NCBI GenBank assembly: GCA_963665925.1
Contig: OY762511.1
Coordinates: 4,650,001 to 4,714,000, forward strand
Direction: 5' to 3'
Length of the DNA stretch: 64,000 nt
Source of the DNA: G963665925 sp963665925
Lineage (GTDB): Bacteria; Bacillota; Clostridia; Peptostreptococcales; Acidaminobacteraceae
Position 1 is the first letter of the stretch; every line of letters begins with the position of its first letter. The position numbers and the translations under genes are program-made. The notes below the pieces were generated by a model. It saw only the letters and a list, made by a program, of their open reading frames with translations, did no database searches and had not been told where the DNA came from. Positions 56,202-64,000 of this stretch are shown here, one piece after another.

Positions 56202-56849
56202 TTAAAAGTTCATACGCTCACCAGTTGTCATATAGATGATGCGTTCACAGATATTTGTGGTATGATCGGCTATTCGCTCCAAATACCTGCCTATAAAGAG
56301 CAGATTTACTATTTGCTTCACTTCTACATCCTCTTTTTTCATAAGTTCCAGCAAATCCATATAAATGACTTCATATAACGCGTCTACCTTGTCATCGCGC
56401 TTTGCAACCTCAATGGCCAGCTGGGCATCCTCCTTTACGAAGCTGTCAATGCTTTCGTTCATCATGTTTCGAACGATTTCAGCCATCCTCGGAATGTCGA
56501 CAAGGGGCTTGATATATGGTGTTTTACCAATATCAATAATGACCTTGGCAATATTGACGCAGTTGTCGCCAATGCGCTCAAGATCCGTAATGATTTTTAG
56601 AATTGCGCTGACGCGTCTTAGGTCTTTGGCGAGTGGGTTTTGAAGGGCAATCAGTTCAATGCTTTTCTTTTCAATGCTGATTTCCATATTGTCTATCTTA
56701 TTGTCCATACCGATAATACGGTTTGCCAAGTCAAGGTCTTGCTCCGTAAGCGCTTTAATCGTGAGTTCAATGATCTCTTCAACCTGTGAACTCATCTTTA
56801 GCAGCAACTCATCCAGCTCTTGTATTTCATAATCGAGTTTTTCTCGCAT
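56202..56849 (-). CDS. phoU: Phosphate transport regulator PhoU
   Basis: This 215-residue all-helical protein is made of two PhoU repeats (about 10-100 and 118-205), each with an acidic metal-binding motif (GDNCVNIAK and RIADHTTNICE). It lowers Pst and Pho activity when phosphate is ample by acting between the transporter and the sensor kinase. It is the last gene of the pst operon, 18 bases after pstB. AGGAGGT precedes the ATG. Confidence 0.95.
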   Translation of the reverse strand: MREKLDYEIQELDELLLKMSSQVEEIIELTIKALTEQDLDLANRIIGMDNKIDNMEISIEKKSIELIALQNPLAKDLRRVSAILKIITDLERIGDNCVNIAKVIIDIGKTPYIKPLVDIPRMAEIVRNMMNESIDSFVKEDAQLAIEVAKRDDKVDALYEVIYMDLLELMKKEDVEVKQIVNLLFIGRYLERIADHTTNICERIIYMTTGERMNF

Positions 56850-56867
56850 ATCGAATACCTCCTACTA

Positions 56868-57626
56868 TTAACCGAATCTGCCTGTAATGTAATCCTCTGT
56901 CTTCTGATTCTTTGGATTACTGAAAAGTTTTGACGTCTGATCGAACTCAATGAGTTCGCCCATCAGGAAAAATGCCGTGTCATCAGAAATACGCCCCGCT
57001 TGCTGCATGGAGTGCGTTACAATGACAATTGTGTAATCTTCCTTAAGTTGAGCTGCAAGCTCCTCAATTTTCAGGGTTGCAATTGGATCAAGTGCAGATG
57101 TCGGCTCATCCATAAGTAAAACTTCCGGCTCTACAGCTAGCGCTCTTGCAATACAAAGTCTTTGCTGCTGACCACCGGACATACCCAGTGCATTGTTTTT
57201 AAGACGGTCTTTTACTTCGTCCCATATTGCGGCCTGACGCAAGCTGCGCTCCACGATTTCGTCAAGGTCTGCTTTCTTGCGCACGCCATGTGCTCTTGGC
57301 CCATATGCCACATTGTCATAAATGCTCATTGGAAATGGATTGGGCTTCTGAAAGACCATTCCCACGCGTCTTCTCAGGTTAATGACATCGACATTGTTAT
57401 ATATGTCTATCCCGTCCAGCTTCACTTCCCCTTCGATCCGTACGCCTTCAACCAGGTCATTCATTCTGTTCAGGGTCTTTAGAAAAGTGGACTTTCCACA
57501 ACCCGATGGTCCGATAAAAGCGGTAATGCCGTTTGCCTTAATATCCATGTTTATGTTCTTCAGTGCATTGAAATTATCGTAATAGAAATCTAAGTCCTTA
57601 ATACTGAATTTCGGTGTCGTACTCAT
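56868..57626 (-). CDS. pstB: Phosphate ABC transporter ATPase PstB
   Basis: This 252-residue ATPase has Walker A GPSGCGKST, the Q-loop, the signature MSGGQQQRLCIARAL, Walker B VLLMDEPTSALDP and the switch His (VTHSMQQ). The closing DYITGRFG is typical of PstB. It powers phosphate uptake through PstC and PstA. It is separated from pstA by a chemoreceptor gene, which is unusual. AGAGGTGA precedes the ATG. Confidence 0.97.
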   Translation of the reverse strand: MSTTPKFSIKDLDFYYDNFNALKNINMDIKANGITAFIGPSGCGKSTFLKTLNRMNDLVEGVRIEGEVKLDGIDIYNNVDVINLRRRVGMVFQKPNPFPMSIYDNVAYGPRAHGVRKKADLDEIVERSLRQAAIWDEVKDRLKNNALGMSGGQQQRLCIARALAVEPEVLLMDEPTSALDPIATLKIEELAAQLKEDYTIVIVTHSMQQAGRISDDTAFFLMGELIEFDQTSKLFSNPKNQKTEDYITGRFG

Positions 57627-57667
57627 ATTCTCACCTCTATTAATAGATCCATGTTAATCTTCACAAA

Positions 57668-59890
57668 TTAGAATTTGAACTTGCCCACTTCACGCTTCAA
57701 TTTCGAAGATAGGGCGTCCAGATTTTCACTCGAACGCGTCAGCGCTTTTGAGATTTCAGTCTGACTCTCAATGGTCTTTGAAACACTTGCAGAGGCACTC
57801 GCGTTCTGCGTGCTGACTGCCGAAAGTGAAACGATCTCATCTTCAACTTTCTTCCTCATCGCATCAATGTTCATCTGATATGCGTCAAGCTTCTGGATCA
57901 GTTCCCCTGTCTGTTTCATGGCACCACTGATTTCAATATATTTGTCTTTCGTATTGTGTACACTTTCCATTTGAACCCTTGAAACATCGATGAGTTTGTC
58001 TATGCCCTGCTCGACGCTCCGGTTATCTGCACGCATCTGCACGATGATTTCATTAATATTGTTGCTGTAGTCTCTTGACTGATGCGCGAGTTTTCTTATT
58101 TCATCGGAAACCACGGCAAACCCAAGGCCATGTTCACCCGCCCTTGCGGCTTCGATTGAAGCATTGAGCGATAGGAGGTTGGTTCTTTGTGCGATATCCA
58201 GAATAAGATGGGTTACATTTTCGATTCTCTTAAAGCTTTCATGGGATTTGATTATGCCATCCTGAAGCTCCTTGTTTGTAGCAAGGGTCTGCTCATTGAC
58301 GGTTTCCAGCGTGTTGACAATTTCAAGACCTGAATCAACGACGGCATCCACATCAGTCATATAGCTTATGACACGCTTGAGTTCTCTTTGGTTTGCTGCA
58401 ATCACACGGTTCAGCTCCGATGTATTATCCAGCGCAATTTCAGTACTTGAAGCCTGTTCTTCACTCCCCTGAGCGATTTCCTGTACGGACTGCTCAACAT
58501 TCGTCGAGATTCCAAGGGATTCAAGGGCGTTTTCATGAAGGGCCGCCGAGGCACCTACAACTTCTTCAGCAGAATTGTCCACTTCTCTGAGAAGGACCAC
58601 CAGGTTATCCACGATATCAAAGATTGCACGTTCCAAATCACCGATTTCATCTTTTCTTTTATTGTCTGCAAGCTGATTATCACGCACGTTCAGCTCATAA
58701 TTGGAGATTTTACGGACAACCTTGATTATTTGATTGATTGGATTGCTTATAGATTGCGAAATAAAAACTGCCAGTCCCATTGCACCAATCATAACCAGTG
58801 CCGCAATAAGTACTGTGGTCTGACGAAAACCTTCTACAACCTCGAAGGCTTCTTTTCTTTTAACCTCGGTCACAAGTCCCACATAGGTGTCCCCGACCTG
58901 TGTCACTGTCAGTGTTCCCAAAACCTTCTGTCCTTCATAATTATCATATTCTATCGTTTCATTGAAGGATATATCACCTTGTGCAACAGCTTCTTTAAGC
59001 CTTTCAGACGCTTCAGTTTCAATGATTTTCACCAGCGCTGCCTTTTCGTTGAAAGGCGGCAGTATGGTATTGGTCATAAGCAGGCCGTCCGCGTTGATCA
59101 GATAAGTGTCTCCATTCTCAGAAACCTCAGTAATCCCCTTTTGCACCAGCTCGTTCAAAGCGCCTTGGTTCAACACCATGTTCAGCGTACCGATTGATTC
59201 TGTGCTCTTGTTGTTCTCATAAGAATAAATGGGTGTTGATAGAACAAGAATATTGTCATCGATGAAGCTGTTTCTAAAGAGCTCAGACCAATTTTGCTCA
59301 CCAGCCATGGCTTTATCGACAAAATCATTCGAAAATACCAGAGGCGACAGGTCCAGCTTGTCATAATTCAAACTGTACACGATTTCCTTATACTTGTTGG
59401 TTAGGAATATATCTGTAAAATTATAGGCTTCTACAGGTTCTGCCAACAGACTCTTGAAGTCTGATTCAATTTTGCTTAACTCATCTGGCTCGGCATTAAA
59501 TGTGTTGAGCCGTTCGATTCCATAACTCACATTGCTTGATGTCGTCAGAATTTCTGCGTCAATTTCCCGAGACCTGAAATACTGATTGATTCGGTCATGC
59601 GTCATGCTGACATACAGCTGATTCTTAGAATAAACACCCTGCTCAATAATGCTCACTGAGTTGGACATGTTATGTGCTGTTAAAAATCCGATTGGAATAA
59701 GACTGACCACGACTGCCATAAGGACCAGCTTTGTTCTCAGGCGCAAGTTTCCAAATTGCGGGATACCGACCTCGAACGCGGGAATACTAAAGTGAATGTT
59801 TTTCTTAAAGGATGCTTTGCTTTTCAACCACTTCATCAACTGCTTTGATAAACGTTCCTTTTTCTTTTCTAGCTTACTAGACAATTCCAT
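57668..59890 (-). CDS. Methyl-accepting chemotaxis protein inside the pst operon
   Basis: This 740-residue receptor has a cytoplasmic N-terminal stretch of about 50 residues and a first membrane helix (about 53-72). A large extracellular dCache-like ligand region of about 275 residues follows, then a second helix (350-372), a HAMP domain and a signalling domain with tip AQRTNLLSLNASIEAARAGE. It lies between pstA and pstB on the same strand with gaps of about 42 bases on each side and no terminator. It is therefore part of the phosphate operon and may sense phosphate, a phospho-compound or the loaded PstS. The ligand is not known. Confidence 0.93.
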   Translation of the reverse strand: MELSSKLEKKKERLSKQLMKWLKSKASFKKNIHFSIPAFEVGIPQFGNLRLRTKLVLMAVVVSLIPIGFLTAHNMSNSVSIIEQGVYSKNQLYVSMTHDRINQYFRSREIDAEILTTSSNVSYGIERLNTFNAEPDELSKIESDFKSLLAEPVEAYNFTDIFLTNKYKEIVYSLNYDKLDLSPLVFSNDFVDKAMAGEQNWSELFRNSFIDDNILVLSTPIYSYENNKSTESIGTLNMVLNQGALNELVQKGITEVSENGDTYLINADGLLMTNTILPPFNEKAALVKIIETEASERLKEAVAQGDISFNETIEYDNYEGQKVLGTLTVTQVGDTYVGLVTEVKRKEAFEVVEGFRQTTVLIAALVMIGAMGLAVFISQSISNPINQIIKVVRKISNYELNVRDNQLADNKRKDEIGDLERAIFDIVDNLVVLLREVDNSAEEVVGASAALHENALESLGISTNVEQSVQEIAQGSEEQASSTEIALDNTSELNRVIAANQRELKRVISYMTDVDAVVDSGLEIVNTLETVNEQTLATNKELQDGIIKSHESFKRIENVTHLILDIAQRTNLLSLNASIEAARAGEHGLGFAVVSDEIRKLAHQSRDYSNNINEIIVQMRADNRSVEQGIDKLIDVSRVQMESVHNTKDKYIEISGAMKQTGELIQKLDAYQMNIDAMRKKVEDEIVSLSAVSTQNASASASVSKTIESQTEISKALTRSSENLDALSSKLKREVGKFKF

Positions 59891-59932
59891 GGCAATCCTC
59901 CGTTGGCACAGCTGTAAATGCTTATCTTCTAG

Positions 59933-60874
59933 TTAGAATCTTCGTTGAAACTTGTTACGTATTAGAATGGCTGCTGAGTTTAGGAGGAACAAAATTGTAA
60001 GCAGTACTACAATGGTTGCCGCCGCCAGATTTGCATACTCTGCAGTCAATACGGTGTCGAGTGTCCAGTAATAAATTTGTATTGGAAGTGCTGTAAAATC
60101 ATCCAGGAAGCTACCCGGAGTTTTAAGGATCAAAGTCGGTATACCCAGAACAACGAGCGGTGCAGTTTCACCAATCGCTCTTGAAAGGGCCAGTATCGAA
60201 CCTGTCATAATCCCTGGAACTGCCGATGGAAGGACTACCTTTCGTACAGTTGTCCATTTCGTTGCACCCAGGCCATAAGAGGCTTCCCGCAAATAATTGG
60301 GTACTGCCTTGATGGCCTCCTGGCTGGAAACCACAACATTTGGTAAAACCAGTAATGACAATGTCAATCCGCCTGACAGTATACTTGATCCAAGGCCAAA
60401 CATTCTTCCAAAGACCGTAAGCCCAAGCAGTCCGAAGATTACCGACGGCACGCCAGCGAGATTGGAAATATTGACACTGATCAAGCCATGCAGCAAACCC
60501 TTTTTTGAGTATTCTTCAAGATAGATTGCAGTCGCTACACCGACAAGAAGCGTTACTGGCGCGACAACGACCATAAGCATGCCTGTCCCGATAATGACGC
60601 TCTTGATACCCGCCTTAATGGGATTGATGGACAGACGGCCCATTAGAAAGTCCATATCCAGCCATCCGATGCTTGAAGATATTGTTTCATACAGTAAAAG
60701 TCCCAGTATGAACATGATGAAAATTATTATGATAGAAAAGACGACCTGCGCCATCATGTTGTACATTCTTCTTTTGTGTATGCGCTTTTCAGCAGCTTCC
60801 GGGTCAATGTATTTCTTCGAAACATCCATTTTATTCATATAGTTTTTATGAAGAGTATTTGAAGCGTTCTCCAT
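59933..60874 (-). CDS. pstA: Phosphate ABC transporter permease PstA
   Basis: This 313-residue permease has six membrane segments and the PstA-type loop (EASYGLGATKWTTVRKVVLP). It also has SIGWLDMDFLMGRLS near the start and GETAPLVVLG. With PstC it forms the phosphate channel. The start follows GGGAG and lies two bases past the pstC stop. Compared with E. coli PstA it has about 25 extra hydrophilic residues at the N-terminus, which is common in Firmicutes. Confidence 0.95.
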   Translation of the reverse strand: MENASNTLHKNYMNKMDVSKKYIDPEAAEKRIHKRRMYNMMAQVVFSIIIIFIMFILGLLLYETISSSIGWLDMDFLMGRLSINPIKAGIKSVIIGTGMLMVVVAPVTLLVGVATAIYLEEYSKKGLLHGLISVNISNLAGVPSVIFGLLGLTVFGRMFGLGSSILSGGLTLSLLVLPNVVVSSQEAIKAVPNYLREASYGLGATKWTTVRKVVLPSAVPGIMTGSILALSRAIGETAPLVVLGIPTLILKTPGSFLDDFTALPIQIYYWTLDTVLTAEYANLAAATIVVLLTILFLLNSAAILIRNKFQRRF

Positions 60875-60876
60875 TC

Positions 60877-61782
60877 TTAATACTCCCTTCTATATTTTTT
60901 GGTAATGTATTTTGCAAAAAGATTTGTCACCAGGGTAAAGACAAATAGAATCAGTCCTACAGCATAGAGGCTGTAGTAACCGACTGTCCCACTCCCTGCG
61001 TCACCACTTGTAAATTCAACAATATATGCCGTCATTGTCTGCATAGGCATTGTGATATCCATTGTAAAATTCTTGGCACTGCCGCTTGCAATGGTTACAA
61101 TCATCGTTTCGCCAATCGCTCTTGATATGGCCAGGACAAATGCAGCAACTATTCCAGAAATGGCTGCTGGCAAGATGACCTTGGAAGCAACTTCAAGCTT
61201 TGTAGATCCCAGTCCGTATGCCCCTTGCCTTATAGAATCTGGCACTGCGCTCATTGCATCTTCAGAGAGCGAAGTCACAATCGGGATGATCATGATGCCC
61301 ATGACAATTCCAGGAGAAAGTGCATTTTTGGCACCGAGACTCGGTATGAGCTTCATCAGAAGTGGCGTAACAGTATTATAGGCAAAGAAACCGTAAACGA
61401 TTGTAGGTATGCCTGCCAATACTTCAATAATTGGTTTGATAACGCGCCTTCTGTTTGGTGTCATAAATTCACTCAGGAACATTGCAGATGCAATTCCCAG
61501 CGGTGCAGCAACCAGCATTGCTATGATTGATGTAACGACCGTTCCCATAATGAGCGGCAGAAATCCAAAGGATGGATCCTTTGCTCTGAGTGGCTCCAGC
61601 TTTGTGCTGAACACTTCGCTTAAAGGAACTTGAGCGAAAAAATGCGACGCATCTATAACCAATGTGCTCACAATTCCAATGGAAGTCAAAACTGAAACTG
61701 ATGCAATGATAAAAAGAATTGTTGGAATGATATTCTCAATATCAATTATTTTCTTTCGTTTGCTAATATTAAAATCAGTCAT
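60877..61782 (-). CDS. pstC: Phosphate ABC transporter permease PstC
   Basis: This 301-residue permease has six membrane segments and the PstC loop (RQGAYGLGSTKLEVASKVILPAA, given in part). It also has FGFLPLIMGTVVTS and AISRAIGETMIV, as usual in the family. GGAG lies ahead of the ATG. An IS256-family element is inserted 39 bases upstream of its start codon, between this gene and pstS. Transcription from the pstS promoter must therefore cross about 1.35 kb of insertion sequence. Confidence 0.95.
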   Translation of the reverse strand: MTDFNISKRKKIIDIENIIPTILFIIASVSVLTSIGIVSTLVIDASHFFAQVPLSEVFSTKLEPLRAKDPSFGFLPLIMGTVVTSIIAMLVAAPLGIASAMFLSEFMTPNRRRVIKPIIEVLAGIPTIVYGFFAYNTVTPLLMKLIPSLGAKNALSPGIVMGIMIIPIVTSLSEDAMSAVPDSIRQGAYGLGSTKLEVASKVILPAAISGIVAAFVLAISRAIGETMIVTIASGSAKNFTMDITMPMQTMTAYIVEFTSGDAGSGTVGYYSLYAVGLILFVFTLVTNLFAKYITKKYRREY

Positions 61783-61812
61783 ATATTAACTCCATTCACC
61801 GTAATTCAAATC

Positions 61813-61820
61813 AGAATTCA
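61813..61820. repeat. Target-site duplication, left copy
   Basis: AGAATTCA flanks the insertion element and is identical to 63168-63175. Eight bases is the expected duplication for IS256-family elements. Confidence 0.82.
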
Positions 61821-63167
61821 GTTAGTGTCAAATGTTGTGCGCAAAAACCACCAGAACTCCGATAAGGTTTATGCAGCTTTAAGTTTTTCCTCGTAGATCA
61901 GGGTAATGACCTTTGAGTCTATATAGCACCTTCCGGTTGACCAGTCTTCACTGTACTCGATCAGGTAGGAAGTGACTAAGCGTATGTATGAATCGATCGA
62001 TGGAAAGATTCCAACGACTTTGGTTCTTCGCCGAATTTCACGATTTAAACGTTCGATCATGTTCGTTGAAGCGATTTTTCTAGAATCAATCTGTTCAAAA
62101 TTGAAGAACTGAAGTGAGTCTTCGAGACCTTCTTCTAACGTCTTGATCGCTTCTGGATACTTGCCTTCATAATCATCCATAAAGGTATAAGCATACCTTT
62201 TAGCACTATCATAATCAGGCTGCAGCCAAATTTGCTTCAGCTTTGCACCGAAGGATTTTTTCTGTTTGGCTGGTACATGTGCCATGATATTTCTCATGAA
62301 ATGTACCTTGCAGCGTTGCCAGGACGATCCTAGAAATGACTTTCGAGCTGCGCTAACAAGACCCTTATGAGCATCTGAAACAACTAACCAGACATGTTCA
62401 ATGCCTCGTGACTTCAGCTTATCAAATAGAGTTGTATAGCTGGCTTCAGATTCTTCATACATCGGCTCAACAGCAAGGATATCCCGAGTTCCATCAAGTT
62501 TAACGCCACAAACGACGTGAACAGCCATGTTTCTGACATGACCATTATCTCGGATCTTTTCATAAAGAGCATCCACCCAAAGAACAGGATACTCTGCATC
62601 GAGATCTCGATTTCGAAACTCTTCGACTTGTTCATTCAGCTCTTTTGTGATGTTGCTCACATGGCCTTTTGAAATCGAATCGATACCAAGACTCTTAGCT
62701 AGCTTCTCGATTTTTCTTGTCGAAACACCGTTGACGAATGCTTCCTGAATGACGTTCATCAGAGCGGCTTCGGAACGCTTTCGTTCCGTCACAAAGAATG
62801 GGATATAACCACCTTTTCGTGGTTTTGGAACCATCAGATACATTGTTCCCATACGTGTATCAAAGCGTCTTGGACGGTATCCAGCTCTTTATCCGCTTCT
62901 TGATCCTGAACGTTCTGACTTATCTGCACCAAGCTGATTGGAGAGTTCAGCCTCCATCATTTGTTCGCAGAGCCATTTAAGCATTTCAAGCATGGGATCT
63001 TCTTCAGTCACAAACTTCAGTAGCATTTTTTCAAAAGGTAGGGTAGAATTTTGGTAAGCCATCGGTTTATCATCTCCTATTCAGGTTCTCTAGACAATTA
63101 CCTTTTCGGAGTTTCCGGTGGCTTTTCCTTTTTCTATTAACTTTTGCGCACTTTATTTTACGCTATC
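61821..63167 (-). mobile_element. IS256-family insertion sequence (1347 bp)
   Basis: The element contains one transposase reading frame and imperfect terminal inverted repeats. The left end reads GTTAGTGTCAAATGTTGTGCGCAAAA and the right end, read inward, GATAGCGTAAAATAAAGTGCGCAAAA (each quoted only as a guide). Further subterminal matches CCACCRGAA and CTCCGAWAAGG are present, with about 20 extra bases on the right. It is bounded by 8-bp direct repeats AGAATTCA. It sits between pstS and pstC. The transposase has a nonsense codon, so this copy is probably inactive on its own. Confidence 0.88.
61869..63062 (-). pseudogene. IS256-family (mutator-type) transposase, interrupted by an in-frame stop
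   Basis: Reading from ATG at 63062 gives 57 residues (MAYQNSTLPFEKMLLKF and onward), then TAA at 62889-62891, then the same frame continues with RAGYRPRRFDTRMG to the end at 61869. The total is about 397 codons, the normal family length. The stop replaces what is probably a Tyr codon in a GYRAGYR-like motif, and no frameshift is needed. The DDE residues are in the continuing part (YPVLWVDALYEK, VVSDAHKG and the NMIERLNREIRRR region with Glu). A shortened product could start internally at 62852, but it would lack the N-terminal DNA-binding region. Confidence 0.88.
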
Positions 63168-63175
63168 AGAATTCA
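63168..63175. repeat. Target-site duplication, right copy
   Basis: AGAATTCA, identical to 61813-61820 on the other side of the insertion sequence. Confidence 0.82.
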
Positions 63176-63441
63176 TTTTGTCTAATAATCTTACAATCCA
63201 TTAATTCTATTGAAATAGATTCAGAACCCCGTAATGATTCCTCATCTAATGATTTGATGTTCTTCAATCCAATAACCGTAATTTCTTGTCATTCTGAATC
63301 CAGCAGAATGTCATACTTTCAGATTTCAAATTCAAATATATTGAATTTTTTCTATTTTGAAACATTTTCTTTTCAACGTACATGAGACAAGGAGCACCCG
63401 CCCCCTGCCTCATATTTATATTCAATGTCAATACTTTCTCT
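63176..63441. other. Spacer between pstS and the insertion element, with an intercistronic hairpin
   Basis: The only structure seen is a hairpin at about 63383-63411 (GAGACAAGG with CCCTGCCTC, loop rich in C and G on the plus strand). It begins about 30 bases after the pstS stop codon. It could end or stabilise the pstS transcript. The rest is AT-rich without a convincing gene; a 63-codon frame at 63264-63455 has no ribosome site. Confidence 0.5.
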
Positions 63442-64000
63442 TTACTGAAGTGCATCTAGCTGTTGCTGGTATTCTGCATACATTGCGTCAGGCAGTGGCG
63501 CGAATCCATTTGCGCCCGCCAGTCTCTTAGCACCTTCGCTGGATACAACATACTTTGCAAAGTCAAGCACCTGTGGTTTTTCCATTGCGTAGTTCACATT
63601 CAGGTAAGTGAAGACAGGGCGTGTGAAACCAGCGTAATCCAGGTCAGTTCCGATTGTATCCAGGCTTGGCTCAACTGGACCGTTTCCAAAGTCAACCTTT
63701 ACAGCTTGCAGCTTGTCTGTGTTTGATACGTAGTAGCCAAATCCAAAGTAAGCAATTGCATTTTTGTCAGAGGATACAAGGTCAACCAGCGTTGAATATT
63801 CTTGCTGTAGGCTTGCAGATTCAACCATGTCCTGCTCATCAAGAATTTTTTCGTAGAAGAACTCGTAAGTACCATGGTTTTCATTCGGACCATAGAACTT
63901 GATTTCCTCAGCTGGCCACTCAGGACGAATGTCAGACCACTTTGTAACATTACCTGATGCCAGATACATGTTGACAATCTCATCACGTGTCATTTCAGTT
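63442..64000 (-). CDS. pstS: Phosphate-binding protein PstS, C-terminal part (runs off the window)
   Basis: The frame is open to the last base of the window, so only the C-terminal 186 or so residues are seen. They match PstS: TRDEIVNMYLASGNVTKWSDI, GPNENHGTYEFFYEKIL, AIAYFGFGYYVSN and FTRPVFTYLN near the end. The protein binds phosphate outside the membrane and delivers it to PstC/PstA. The ATG visible at 63993 is internal to the family, so the true start is outside. It is the first visible gene of the pst operon and is followed by a hairpin and the insertion sequence. Confidence 0.92.
   Translation of the reverse strand, partial: TEMTRDEIVNMYLASGNVTKWSDIRPEWPAEEIKFYGPNENHGTYEFFYEKILDEQDMVESASLQQEYSTLVDLVSSDKNAIAYFGFGYYVSNTDKLQAVKVDFGNGPVEPSLDTIGTDLDYAGFTRPVFTYLNVNYAMEKPQVLDFAKYVVSSEGAKRLAGANGFAPLPDAMYAEYQQQLDALQ

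Noticed and set aside
63264..63455. 63-codon frame between pstS and the insertion sequence
   Set aside because: It overlaps the pstS 3-prime end, has no ribosome site and covers the intercistronic hairpin.

Overview
The window looks like a chromosomal segment of a Gram-positive anaerobe of class Clostridia. The evidence is strong AGGAGG-type ribosome sites with many TTG and GTG starts, YesM/YesN-type sugar regulators, a speA-speB-speE-speD polyamine operon, a second type IIA topoisomerase pair, a hom-thrB-lysC operon headed by an ACT protein, and an rRNA operon trailed by a long tRNA array. Base composition is moderate and the genus cannot be fixed from sequence reading alone. I see no prophage, CRISPR array or defence island. 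Most of the window is housekeeping and nutrient-acquisition DNA with one insertion sequence.

Layout. 1-2.6 kb: a fructoselysine-kinase-like PfkB gene with a GntR regulator and an AraC regulator. 2.8-8.3 kb: DUF2000, an isolated and odd tRNA-Thr, a DUF3021/LytTR pair, DUF418, yebC and a MATE exporter. 8.4-19.7 kb: a beta-glucoside system. One operon encodes two ABC permeases, a binding lipoprotein, a YesL protein, a GH1 glycosidase with a 6-phospho-sugar signature and a BglK-like ROK kinase. The adjacent operon encodes a membrane-anchored binding protein, a YesM-type kinase and a YesN-type regulator. Both operons carry the same bipartite motif upstream, so the sensor probably controls the transporter and itself. 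20-23.6 kb: polyamine synthesis, with a structured leader ahead of speD. 24.3-38.8 kb: nadE, a CoA-binding protein, a YigZ protein, hflX, a large PBP1A, a chemoreceptor, two HD-GYP paralogues flanking nifS-thiI, and a YprB-like nuclease.

38.8-46.4 kb: a complete minus-strand rRNA operon with tandem promoters, 16S-23S-5S, then 17 tRNAs and a terminator. Beyond the terminator lies a 103-bp tandem repeat ending in a 64-nt palindrome. 46.6-51.4 kb: a small membrane protein and parE-parC. 51.6-56.0 kb: a carboxymuconolactone-decarboxylase-like protein and the plus-strand ACT-hom-thrB-lysC operon. 56.2-64 kb: the phosphate operon pstS-pstC-pstA-(chemoreceptor)-pstB-phoU. An IS256-family element with an 8-bp target duplication and a nonsense-mutated transposase interrupts it between pstS and pstC.

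The most interesting leads are the shared motif linking the sensor and transporter operons, the imported-then-phosphorylated route for beta-glucosides, the chemoreceptor embedded in the pst operon, the speD leader, the large palindromic repeats, and the pair of HD-GYP proteins that lack the first HD histidine.
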